From NCBI RefSeq assembly GCF_021173675.1, contig NZ_JAIHON010000014.1:1-64000 (forward strand): 64,000 nt of DNA, given 5' to 3'. Each line of letters begins with the position of its first letter. Positions within the stretch are counted from its first letter, which is position 1. This stretch comes from Streptomyces lincolnensis. GTDB taxonomy: Bacteria > Actinomycetota > Actinomycetes > Streptomycetales > Streptomycetaceae. Positions 42,710-51,139 of this stretch are shown here, piece by piece. The notes beneath the pieces were generated by a model. That model made no database searches, was not told the origin of the DNA, and saw only the letters and a program-made list of their open reading frames with translations. Position numbers and translations under genes: made by a program.

Positions 42710-42792
42710 GACCGGCGGGATGAGACCGGCGTCGTGAGATCGGCGTCCTGAGATCGGCGGGGTGAGGCCTCTGCCGGGACGGTCCCGGTCGT

Positions 42793-42810
42793 ACCCGTAG
42801 TACCTGAGAG
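42793..42810 (+). promoter_or_regulatory. 18-bp motif, copy 1
   Basis: ACCCGTAGTACCTGAGAG, 107 bp before the first gene of the hydrolase/acyltransferase/kinase/regulator operon. The identical 18-mer occurs at 47452-47469 before the second kinase/regulator pair. Probable shared regulator-binding site or promoter element. Confidence 0.6.
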
Positions 42811-42917
42811 CTACGGCGCAGGTGAGCTCCCCGGTGGGACGCGGACGACGTGCGCGGATCCGTAACTTCCCATCCAGACAAGCCCGATGGCCGGGCGGAC
42901 TGGAAGGGGAGACGACC

Positions 42918-43943
42918 GTGGGGCTTGGCGAGCGGGTACGGGAGGAGCACGGCGGAGCAGGACCGCGCCGTGTCCGCAGATGGCGTCGGGGCGTGCTCGC
43001 GGCCGTCGTCGCCGCCGCCGTCGTGGTGCCTCTCTCCGCCGCCGCGCGGCCTGAGATTCCCGCCCCGGCGCCCGCCGTCTCCGGTCACGTCACCGTGGCC
43101 ACGCTCGACGAGACGTACGCGGCCAACCGGGCCAACGCGGCCGAGGCGGCCCGGATGGCCGACGCCCACGGCGACCGTGGGCGTGCCGCGGCGGACCGGG
43201 CCATGGCGGATCCCGCGCGTCGTTTCCTCACCTTCGACGGCCGGGGCTCCGGCCGGGCCGCCGAGGTCTTCGGCGACCTGGCCCACGCCGACCGCGTCGC
43301 CGTCCTGGTCCCCGGTTCGGACACCTCCCTCGACACCTACGACCGCTTCCGCGCCACGGCGGCCCATCTGCGGGACGAGCTGAGACGGCAGACCCTCGCG
43401 AGCGGCGACACCGGCTCCGGTCCGCGTACGGCGGTCGTGGCCTGGCTCGGCTACGAGACACCGGGCACCGTCAGCACGACCGTCCTCACCCCGGACCGGG
43501 CCGAGCAGGCCGCCCCGCGACTGCGGGAGTTCGTCCGGCAACTGCACGCCCTGGTCGGCGGCGAGGCCCGGCTGTCTTTGGTCTGCCACTCCTACGGCAC
43601 GGTCGTCTGCGCCCGTGCCGCCGGCGGCCTGGACGTGGACGACCTCGCCCTGGTGGGCAGCCCCGGCACCGGCGCCGACACCGTCGCCGGCCTGCACACC
43701 CGGGCCCGCGTCTGGGCGGCGCGCGGCTCCGACGACTGGGTGGGGGAGGTGCCGCATGTCGAGGCCGACCTGTTCGGCACGACCGTCGGCTTCGGCACCG
43801 ACCCCGTCTCCCCGGCCTTCGGCGCCGATGTCTTCGCCGCCGGTGACGGCGGCCACAGCGACTACTTCACACCGGGCTCGGTCTCCCTGACCAACCTGGC
43901 CCGGATCGTCCTCGGCGAGACCTCGGAGGTCACCCGTGCGTGA
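42918..43943 (+). CDS. DUF1023 alpha/beta hydrolase, membrane-anchored or secreted
   Basis: A 341-residue protein with an N-terminal membrane segment or signal (LAAVVAAAVVVPLSAAA) and a DUF1023 hydrolase domain: VAVLVPGSDTSLDTYDRF, nucleophile Ser in LVCHSYGTVVCARA, and a His near GGHSDYFTPGS. Substrate unknown. GTG at 42918 follows GGAAGGGGAG. The next gene overlaps by 8 bp. Confidence 0.85.
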   Translation: MGLGERVREEHGGAGPRRVRRWRRGVLAAVVAAAVVVPLSAAARPEIPAPAPAVSGHVTVATLDETYAANRANAAEAARMADAHGDRGRAAADRAMADPARRFLTFDGRGSGRAAEVFGDLAHADRVAVLVPGSDTSLDTYDRFRATAAHLRDELRRQTLASGDTGSGPRTAVVAWLGYETPGTVSTTVLTPDRAEQAAPRLREFVRQLHALVGGEARLSLVCHSYGTVVCARAAGGLDVDDLALVGSPGTGADTVAGLHTRARVWAARGSDDWVGEVPHVEADLFGTTVGFGTDPVSPAFGADVFAAGDGGHSDYFTPGSVSLTNLARIVLGETSEVTRA

Positions 43944-45279
43944 GACGACAGCGCCCGCAGCCAGAGGTGAGATGGCCTCGCCCGCAGCCAAGGGCAAGGC
44001 AGCATCGCCCGTGGCCACAGGCGGGACGACAGCGCCGGTGCGTGACACGGCGGCTCCGCGCTCGGCTCGGCACGGCATACGCCGGGGTGCGTGGCAGGAG
44101 ATACGGCGGCGTGCCGGCCGGGTCGATGCCGCCACCCCGGCCGAGCGGGACCGCGCGGTCGACGCGCTGCGGGCCGTCGCGATCCTCGGGGTGGTGCTCG
44201 GGCACTGGCTGGTGACCGCGCTGGTCGCCGACGGCGGCGCGCTGCGCACCGCGAGCCCGCTCCAGCACATGCCCTGGCTGGCCCCGATCTCCTGGGTCTT
44301 CCAGACGCTGGCGGTGTTCTTCCTCGTCGGCGGCCATGTGGCGACGCGCGGCTACGCCTCGGCGCGTGCTCGCGGCACGACGTACGGACAGTGGCTGACC
44401 GCCCGGCTGTCCCGGCTGTTCAGACCCGTGGCCGCCCTGCTGGTCCTGTGGACGGTGGCCGCCGGGGCCCTGCTCCTCACGGGCGCCGAGATGGCGACGG
44501 TGCACACGCTGGTCAAGCTGGCCCTGTCCCCGCTGTGGTTCCTGCTGGTCTTCGCCGCCCTGACCGCGGCGACCCCGCTCCTGCTCCGCCTCCACCCGCT
44601 CTGGCCGCTGGCCGTCGTGCTGTACGTGGACCTGTTCCGCTTCGGTCTGGGCGGTCCGTCCTGGCTCGGCTGGGTGAACCTGGCGGCCGGCTGGCTGGTG
44701 CCGTACACCCTGGGTGCCGCCTGGACCCGGGGCGAGCTGGAGAGCCGGCATGCGGGCCGGGTGCTGCTCGTCGGCGGGACGGTGGCCACGGCGGTGCTGG
44801 TCGCCTTCGCCGGATATCCGGCGTCGATGGTCGGCGTCCCCGGGGCGGGGGTCTCCAACCTGAACCCGCCGACGCTGGCCGCCGTCACCTTCGGACTGGC
44901 CCAGTGCGGTCTCGCGCTGCTGCTGCGCGATCGGCTGCGCGGTGCGATGCGGCGGCCCCTGGCGTGGGCGGCGGTGGCGCTGGTCAACCTCTCCGCGATG
45001 ACGATCTTCCTGTGGCACCAGACGGCCCTGATGGCGACCACGGCCACCGGTCTCCTCGCCGGCCGCCTGCCGGGGCTGCACACGCGGCCCGACGGGCTGG
45101 ACTGGGTGGCGGCCCGCCTGGCCTGGCTGCCGGTCCTCACTTTCGCCCTGGCCGTCTGCTGGGCGGCCTTCAGGTCTTACGAGCACGGTCCCCGGCGGAG
45201 CGGGAAGCGGCCGTCCCGGGTGGTCCGCGTCCACCGCGGCCCGCGCACCGGGGAAGCGAAAGCGGTGCGTGGTGCCTAG
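43936..45279 (+). CDS. Acyltransferase-3 family membrane protein
   Basis: A 447-residue polytopic protein with about ten transmembrane segments. The acyltransferase-3 signature includes DRAVDALRAVAILGVVLGHW (His near the membrane), FFLVGGHVATRGY and MTIFLWHQTALM. Such proteins move acyl groups onto extracellular glycans, lipids or antibiotics. The 50-residue N-terminal extension is Ala/Thr-rich and has no clear role. Confidence 0.87.
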   Translation: MRETTAPAARGEMASPAAKGKAASPVATGGTTAPVRDTAAPRSARHGIRRGAWQEIRRRAGRVDAATPAERDRAVDALRAVAILGVVLGHWLVTALVADGGALRTASPLQHMPWLAPISWVFQTLAVFFLVGGHVATRGYASARARGTTYGQWLTARLSRLFRPVAALLVLWTVAAGALLLTGAEMATVHTLVKLALSPLWFLLVFAALTAATPLLLRLHPLWPLAVVLYVDLFRFGLGGPSWLGWVNLAAGWLVPYTLGAAWTRGELESRHAGRVLLVGGTVATAVLVAFAGYPASMVGVPGAGVSNLNPPTLAAVTFGLAQCGLALLLRDRLRGAMRRPLAWAAVALVNLSAMTIFLWHQTALMATTATGLLAGRLPGLHTRPDGLDWVAARLAWLPVLTFALAVCWAAFRSYEHGPRRSGKRPSRVVRVHRGPRTGEAKAVRGA

Positions 45280-45289
45280 GGTTGGCGGC

Positions 45290-46705
45290 GTGACGGAGAC
45301 GGGGAGCCGACGCGTGATCGTGCGGCGCGTGCGGGCGGGGTTGCGGGTGCTGCGGGACGACCTGTGCACGCTCCGGGTGGACCCGCTGCCGCCCTCGGTA
45401 TGGCTGCGCTGGCTGCCGCACGGGGTGGTGTGTCTGGCCGCGCTGGGAATCATGCTCGGCGGTCTGCCCCAGCTCCAGGACAACGGCCACCTGGGTTTCG
45501 GGGCCGCCTTCACGATCGCCGTCGCCCAGGGCGGCGCGACGGTGCTCGCCCTGTGGCGGCCCGTCCCGGCGTGGTGGCTGTCGATGGCGGGCAGCGTGGT
45601 CGGGGCCCTCTTGCTGCGCGCCGAGCTGGGTCCGGACGTGGCGGGCCGGTTCGTCTGGCCCTGGACCGCGGCCGGGATCATCGCCCACCTGTTGGTGCTG
45701 CTGTTGCTCGCGCTCCGGGTGCCCACCCGGGTCTCCGCCGAGGCACTGGTGCTGACCGGGCTGGCCACCTGGCTCGTCGAGGGGGTGTGGGGAAACTCCC
45801 ACTACGGGTCCAGCAGCGTCCTCACGGTCTGTCTCTCCGCCATCGTCGTGGTGCTGGGCATGGCCCTGCGCGGCCGCCGCGAGGCCCGTGCGGAACTGGG
45901 CCGGCAGACCACCCTCACCGCCGAGGAGCGCGCCCGGCGCACCCTGCTGGAGGAGCGCAGCCGCATCGCGCGCGAGCTGCACGACGTGGTGGCCCACCAC
46001 ATGTCGGTCATCTCGATCCAGGCCCAGGTCGCCCCGCACCTCGTCAAGGACCCCCCGGAGGAGCTGAAGGAGAACCTCGCCGGCATCCGGCAGAACGCCC
46101 TGGAGGCACTGGGTGAACTGCGCCGGGTCCTGGGTGTGCTGCGCGCCGAGCACCCCGACGGTCCGGACGACCCCGACGCGCCGGACGGTGGCGCCCTGCA
46201 CGCCCCGCAGCCCACCCTCGACCGGATCGACACGCTGGTGGAGAACACCCGGGCCGCGGGCCTCACGGTGAACGTGCAGGTCAAGGGCGAGCGGCGGCCG
46301 CTGCCGCCCGGCGTGGAGCTGTCGGCGTACCGGATCGTGCAGGAGGCGCTGAGCAACGTCCTGCGGCACGCGCCCGGGGCGACCGTCACCGTCGTCCTCG
46401 TCCATCACCGGTTCGGGCTGGACGTGAAGGTCAGCAACTCGCGGCCCAGACGGCGGGTGCCGCCCTCCCCGGGTGCGGGGCACGGGCTGCTCGGCATGCG
46501 GGAGCGGGCGATGATGCTCGGTGGCTCCCTGGCCGCGGGGCCGCGGTCCGGCGGCGGTTACGAGGTGGTCGCGTACATACCGGTCCCCACGCCCGCCGAC
46601 CTCCCGGACGGCGACGGCGCGCTCCGCACACCGGATCCGGCCTCCGCACCGGCCGTCGGCCCGACCACCCGCCCTCCCACCGATCCGAAGGACGACACCG
46701 CATGA
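45290..46705 (+). CDS. Histidine kinase (NarL-partner type), first pair
   Basis: A 471-residue sensor. Several N-terminal membrane helices; HisKA_3 box with His231 in RIARELHDVVAHHMSVI; ATPase motifs VELSAYRIVQEALSNVLRHA and GAGHGLLGMRERAMMLGG. Coupled by ATGA to its response regulator. Senses an unknown membrane or envelope cue; neighbours (esterase, acyltransferase) hint at envelope modification. Confidence 0.92.
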   Translation: MTETGSRRVIVRRVRAGLRVLRDDLCTLRVDPLPPSVWLRWLPHGVVCLAALGIMLGGLPQLQDNGHLGFGAAFTIAVAQGGATVLALWRPVPAWWLSMAGSVVGALLLRAELGPDVAGRFVWPWTAAGIIAHLLVLLLLALRVPTRVSAEALVLTGLATWLVEGVWGNSHYGSSSVLTVCLSAIVVVLGMALRGRREARAELGRQTTLTAEERARRTLLEERSRIARELHDVVAHHMSVISIQAQVAPHLVKDPPEELKENLAGIRQNALEALGELRRVLGVLRAEHPDGPDDPDAPDGGALHAPQPTLDRIDTLVENTRAAGLTVNVQVKGERRPLPPGVELSAYRIVQEALSNVLRHAPGATVTVVLVHHRFGLDVKVSNSRPRRRVPPSPGAGHGLLGMRERAMMLGGSLAAGPRSGGGYEVVAYIPVPTPADLPDGDGALRTPDPASAPAVGPTTRPPTDPKDDTA

Positions 46706-47412
46706 CGAGCGGCACCCACGGCACCCATGACACCGGCGGAACCGGCGGATCCATCCGGGTTCTCATCGCCGACGACCAGCAGATGGTCCGGCAGGGCTTC
46801 ACCGTGCTGCTCAACACCCAGCCCGACATCGACGTGGTCGGGCAGGCGGTGGACGGACTCGACGCCATCGCCAAGGTCGACGAACTCGTGCCGGACGTCG
46901 TCCTCATGGACATCCGCATGCCCGAGCTGGGCGGCATCGAGGCCACCCGCCGCATCACCGGTGAACGCCCGGACATCAGGGTGCTGGTACTGACCACCTT
47001 CGACCTGGACGAGTACGTGTACGAGGCGCTGCGGGCCGGGGCGTCCGGGTTCCTGCTGAAGGACGCCTCCGCGGACCAGCTCGCCGAGGCGGTGCGGGTG
47101 GTGGCGGCCGGGGACGCGCTCCTCGCGCCCGGTATCACCCGCCGGCTGATCGCCGAGTTCTCCCGGCTCGGCGACCGGCCCCGCGCCCCGCTCAAGGAGC
47201 GCGTCGGCGGCCTGACCGAGCGCGAGACGGAGGTGCTCGCGCTGATCGCCCAGGGCCTGTCCAACGCGGAGATCGCGGAGCGGCTGGTGGTCGCCGAGCA
47301 GACGGTGAAGACCCATGTGGGCCGCATCCTGGTCAAGCTGGGTCTGCGGGACCGTACGCAGGCGGCGGTGTTCGCCTACGAATCGGGGCTGGTGCGGCCC
47401 TCGGGGTACTGA
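46702..47412 (+). CDS. NarL/LuxR response regulator, first pair
   Basis: A 236-residue regulator: receiver RVLIADDQQMVRQGFTVLL, phospho-Asp70 in VLMDIRMPELGG, Lys in GFLLKDASADQ. C-terminal LuxR HTH LTERETEVLALIAQGLSNAE and TVKTHVGRILVKLGLRDR. Partner of the upstream kinase; paralogous to the regulator at 48866. Confidence 0.94.
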   Translation: MTSGTHGTHDTGGTGGSIRVLIADDQQMVRQGFTVLLNTQPDIDVVGQAVDGLDAIAKVDELVPDVVLMDIRMPELGGIEATRRITGERPDIRVLVLTTFDLDEYVYEALRAGASGFLLKDASADQLAEAVRVVAAGDALLAPGITRRLIAEFSRLGDRPRAPLKERVGGLTERETEVLALIAQGLSNAEIAERLVVAEQTVKTHVGRILVKLGLRDRTQAAVFAYESGLVRPSGY

Positions 47413-47451
47413 ACGGGGGTACTGACGGCGGGGCGCGGACCCGCGGGCATG

Positions 47452-47469
47452 ACCCGTAGTACCTGAGAG
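47452..47469 (+). promoter_or_regulatory. 18-bp motif, copy 2
   Basis: Exact second copy of the motif at 42793-42810, 65 bp upstream of the second histidine kinase. See copy 1. Confidence 0.6.
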
Positions 47470-47534
47470 GGACGCCGACGAACCCCTCTCACTGGGGACG
47501 ACCGCGACCCCGGCCTACGCCTACCGTTCTGTAT

Positions 47535-48869
47535 GTGACCGAGACGACCCAGACGCATCTGACACCCCCGGGGGACGGGGCCAAGCAGCGCAGCCCGGAG
47601 TTCCGGCTGGCCGCGGACGCCCTGCGCGGGCTGCGGCAGGACCTGATCCACGACGCCTTCGCCTACCGCCCGCTGTCGCACATGCGCACCGACGGCCCCC
47701 TCTCCCGACGGCTGCCCGGCCGGCTGCGGGAGTACGCGGCCTGGACTCCGCACGCGATGATCGTCCTGGCCGCCCTGATAGCGCTGGCCATAGGCACCGT
47801 CGACCAAGGGCTGGCCCTGGTGCTCGGGCCGCTCACCGTGATCCCGATCCTGGTGACCATGGTCCGGCCGGTCGGAGCGTTCTGGCTGTCCATGGCGGCC
47901 ACCCCGTTCGCCCTCCCGTTCGGCGACCAGTGGGGCGAGTGGCCGTGGCTGCCCGGCAGCTTCGCCTGCCATCTGACGGTGCTGACCGTCGTCGCCCTGC
48001 GCACCCGGCGGCGCACGGCCGCGTGGATGTGGGTGGTGACGGCCGCCTTCGGCATCGTGGCGGACACCTTGTTCGGCTCGCAGCACTACAGCACCAACAC
48101 CGGTCCCATGCTGGTCGTCTCCGCGCTGGTGCTGCTCGGCGTCTCCGTCTGGCACATCCGCCGCGAGGCCGAGCAGAAGGTGACCGCCCAGGAGACGGTG
48201 ACGGCGTACGAGCGCTCGCGCCGCACGCTCCTGGAGGAGCGCACCACGATCGCCCGGGAGCTGCACGACGTGGTCGCGCACCACATGTCGGTCGTCGCGA
48301 TCCAGGCGGAGGCCGCCCCCTACCGGGTGGAGAACCCGCCGCCGGAGCTGGAGCGCGCCTTCGTCACCATCCGGGAGAACGCGGTCGCGGCCCTGACTGA
48401 GCTGCGCCGGGTCCTGGGCGTGGTCCGCGCCGAGGACTACGAGGCGCCGGACGCCCCGCAGCCCACCCTCGCCGACCTCGACGGGCTGCTCGCCAATGTG
48501 CGGGACGCGGGACTGAGCGTGGACAAGACGGTCACCGGGGCGGTGCGTGAGCTGCCGCAGGGCGTGGAGCTGTCGGCGTACCGGATCGTGCAGGAGGCGC
48601 TGAGCAACACCCTGCGGCACGCGCCCGGGGCGAGCGCCCGCGTGGAGATCGGGTACGTCCTCGGCGGCCTGGGCCTGCGCATAGTCAACGGCGCGCCGCC
48701 CGAGCTGTCGCTGGTGAAGCCCTCGCCCGGTGCCGGGCACGGCATCACCGGGATGCGGGAGCGCGTCTCCATGCTGAACGGCGAGATGACGGCGGGCGCG
48801 ACGGACGAGGGAGGCTACGAGGTGACGGTGTTCCTGCCCGTGCCCGCGGCGAGCGAGGACGGGGCATGA
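47535..48869 (+). CDS. Histidine kinase, second pair
   Basis: A 444-residue sensor with four to six membrane helices; His244 in TIARELHDVVAHHMSVV; VELSAYRIVQEALSNTLRHA; GAGHGITGMRERVSMLNG. The motifs are nearly identical to those of the kinase at 45290, so the two systems arose by tandem duplication. GTG start; overlaps the regulator by ATGA. Confidence 0.92.
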   Translation: MTETTQTHLTPPGDGAKQRSPEFRLAADALRGLRQDLIHDAFAYRPLSHMRTDGPLSRRLPGRLREYAAWTPHAMIVLAALIALAIGTVDQGLALVLGPLTVIPILVTMVRPVGAFWLSMAATPFALPFGDQWGEWPWLPGSFACHLTVLTVVALRTRRRTAAWMWVVTAAFGIVADTLFGSQHYSTNTGPMLVVSALVLLGVSVWHIRREAEQKVTAQETVTAYERSRRTLLEERTTIARELHDVVAHHMSVVAIQAEAAPYRVENPPPELERAFVTIRENAVAALTELRRVLGVVRAEDYEAPDAPQPTLADLDGLLANVRDAGLSVDKTVTGAVRELPQGVELSAYRIVQEALSNTLRHAPGASARVEIGYVLGGLGLRIVNGAPPELSLVKPSPGAGHGITGMRERVSMLNGEMTAGATDEGGYEVTVFLPVPAASEDGA

Positions 48870-49531
48870 CCATCCGTGTCCTGGTCGCGGACGACCAGAT
48901 GATGGTGCGCGAGGGCTTCTCGGTCCTGCTGAACGCGATGCCGGACATCGAGGTGGTCGGCGAGGCCGTCAACGGCCGGGAGGCGGTGGACCGGGTCCGT
49001 GAACTCGCCCCGGACGTCGTGCTGATGGACATCCGTATGCCCGAGCTGAACGGCATCGAGGCGACCCGGGAGATCGTCGCCGCGGACGGCGCGGCCAAGG
49101 TGCTGGTGCTGACCACGTTCGACCTCGACGAGTACGTGTACCAGGCGCTGCGGGCGGGGGCCTCCGGGTTCCTGCTGAAGGACGCCTCGGCGCGTCAACT
49201 CGCCGACGGGGTCAGGGTGGTGGCCTCCGGGGAGGCGCTGCTCGCCCCCTCCGTCACCAGGCGGCTGATCACCGAGTTCTCCAAACTGTCCCAGGCCCCG
49301 CGTCTCGCGCCCTCGGCGCAGGCGGCGTACGGCGATCTGACGGACCGCGAGACGGAGGTGCTGGTGCTGATCGCGCAGGGGCTGTCGAACTCGGAGATCG
49401 CGGAGCGGCTGGTGGTCGCCGAGTCGACGATCAAGACCCATGTGAGCCGGATCCTGGTGAAGCTGGGTCTGCGGGACCGTACGCAGGCGGCGGTGTTCGC
49501 CTACGAGGCGCGGCTCGTCACACCGGGCTGA
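48866..49531 (+). CDS. NarL/LuxR response regulator, second pair
   Basis: A 221-residue regulator: RVLVADDQMMVREGFSVLLN, phospho-Asp55 in VLMDIRMPELNG, HTH LTDRETEVLVLIAQGLSNSE and STIKTHVSRILVKLGLRDR. The DNA-reading helix differs little from the first regulator, which fits the shared upstream 18-mer. Confidence 0.94.
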   Translation: MTIRVLVADDQMMVREGFSVLLNAMPDIEVVGEAVNGREAVDRVRELAPDVVLMDIRMPELNGIEATREIVAADGAAKVLVLTTFDLDEYVYQALRAGASGFLLKDASARQLADGVRVVASGEALLAPSVTRRLITEFSKLSQAPRLAPSAQAAYGDLTDRETEVLVLIAQGLSNSEIAERLVVAESTIKTHVSRILVKLGLRDRTQAAVFAYEARLVTPG

Positions 49532-49594
49532 GACCGGCCGGGCGGCGGCGGGACACCCCTGGTCAGGGACGGATCCGCCGGTTAACGTCCCTGC

Positions 49595-50812
49595 ATGGCA
49601 GCTGCTCCCGACCTCGCCTTCGACCCGTGGGACCCGGCGTTCGTCGCCGACCCGTATCCCGCCTACGCCGAGCTGCGTGCGCGCGGCCGGGTGCACTACT
49701 ACGAGCCGACGAACCAGTGGCTGGTCCCGCACCACGCGGACGTCTCGGCGCTGCTGCGCGACCGGCGGCTGGGGCGGACGTACCAGCACCGCTTCACGCA
49801 CGAGGACTTCGGACGGACGGCCCCGCCGCCGGAGCAGGAGCCGTTCCATGTGCTCAACGACCACGGGATGCTCGACCTGGAGCCGCCGGACCACACGCGG
49901 ATCAGGCGGCTGGTGTCGAAGGCGTTCACGCCGCGCACGGTGGAGGGGCTTCGGCCGTATGTGCGCGGTCTGGCGGACGAGCTGGTGGCGGCGCTGGTCG
50001 CCCGGGGCGGCGGTGATCTGCTGACGGATGTCGCCGAGCCGCTGCCGGTGGCCGTCATCGCCGAGATGCTCGGTATCCCCGAGGCGGACCGGGCGCCGCT
50101 GCGGCCCTGGTCGGCGGACATCTGCGGGATGTACGAGCTGAACCCGCCCGAGGAGGTGGCCGCGAGGGCGGTCCGTGCCTCGGTCGAGTTCTCCGACTAC
50201 CTCCGTGAGTTGATCGCCGAGCGCCGCAAGGAGCCCGGCGACGACCTGGTCTCGGGCCTGATCGCCGCCCACGACGAGGGCGACCGTCTCACCGAGCAGG
50301 AGATGATCTCGACCTGTGTGCTGCTGCTGAACGCGGGCCACGAGGCCACCGTGAACGCCACGGTCAACGGCTGGTGGGCCCTGTTCCGCGACCCGGACCA
50401 GCTGGCGGCCCTGCGCGCGGACCACACGCTCGTCCCCTCCGCCGTGGAGGAGCTGATGCGCTACGACACCCCGCTCCAGCTCTTCGAGCGCTGGGTCCTG
50501 GACGACATCGAGGTCGCCGGCACCACGATCCCGAGGGGCGCGGAGATCGCCCTGCTCTTCGGCTCCGCCAACCACGACCCCGAGGTCTTCCGGAACCCCG
50601 GCCGTCTCGATCTGACCCGTGCGGACAACCCCCACATTTCCTTCAGCGCGGGCATCCACTACTGCATCGGCGCCCCGCTGGCCCGTCTCGAACTCGTGGC
50701 CTCCATGACGGCGTTGCTGGAGAAGGCCCCGACGCTGAGCCCGGCGGCGGAGCCGGTGCGCAAGCCGAACTTCGTGATCCGAGGGCTGGAGGGGCTACCG
50801 GTGACGGTCTGA
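49595..50812 (+). CDS. Cytochrome P450
   Basis: A 405-residue soluble bacterial P450. I-helix LLNAGHEATVN, K-helix ExxR in VEELMRYDTP, haem-binding FSAGIHYCIGAPLARLE with the thiolate Cys at about residue 353. No ferredoxin or reductase gene is adjacent. It resembles the CYP107/105 type used for xenobiotic or secondary-metabolite oxidation; substrate unknown. Confidence 0.94.
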   Translation: MAAAPDLAFDPWDPAFVADPYPAYAELRARGRVHYYEPTNQWLVPHHADVSALLRDRRLGRTYQHRFTHEDFGRTAPPPEQEPFHVLNDHGMLDLEPPDHTRIRRLVSKAFTPRTVEGLRPYVRGLADELVAALVARGGGDLLTDVAEPLPVAVIAEMLGIPEADRAPLRPWSADICGMYELNPPEEVAARAVRASVEFSDYLRELIAERRKEPGDDLVSGLIAAHDEGDRLTEQEMISTCVLLLNAGHEATVNATVNGWWALFRDPDQLAALRADHTLVPSAVEELMRYDTPLQLFERWVLDDIEVAGTTIPRGAEIALLFGSANHDPEVFRNPGRLDLTRADNPHISFSAGIHYCIGAPLARLELVASMTALLEKAPTLSPAAEPVRKPNFVIRGLEGLPVTV

Positions 50813-51058
50813 GGCGCGGTCGCGGCGGCCGTCCAGCAGCCGGTTGAGCAGCGCGCAGGCCAGGAGCGGCAGGGCGGCCCCGGTGAGCACGACGAGGGGC
50901 AGCTCGGTGAGCAGGACGATGTAGTCGGTGCCCTCGCCCTCGAAGCCGCGGCCGAGGTGGATCCGGGTGCGGTCGGTGTCGAGCCACAGGAGCGGGGCGG
51001 TCAGCGCCCCGACGAGCGACAGGGCGCAGCCCCCGAATGTCACCGCGTTCCGTCTCAT
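50795..51058 (-). CDS. Small two-helix membrane protein
   Basis: An 87-residue hypothetical with two hydrophobic segments (VTFGGCALSLVGALTAPLLW and LPLVVLTGAALPLLACALL) and a basic C-terminus. It overlaps the P450 3' end by 18 bp on the other strand. No family recognised. Confidence 0.55.
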   Translation of the reverse strand: MRRNAVTFGGCALSLVGALTAPLLWLDTDRTRIHLGRGFEGEGTDYIVLLTELPLVVLTGAALPLLACALLNRLLDGRRDRASDRHR

Positions 51059-51139
51059 GCCCTCAAGGGACGCGCCCCGCCCCTCCCCGGTTCGCACAGG
51101 AGTCCGCCACCCGGCCGCCCGGGAGGGGCAAGGCACCGG

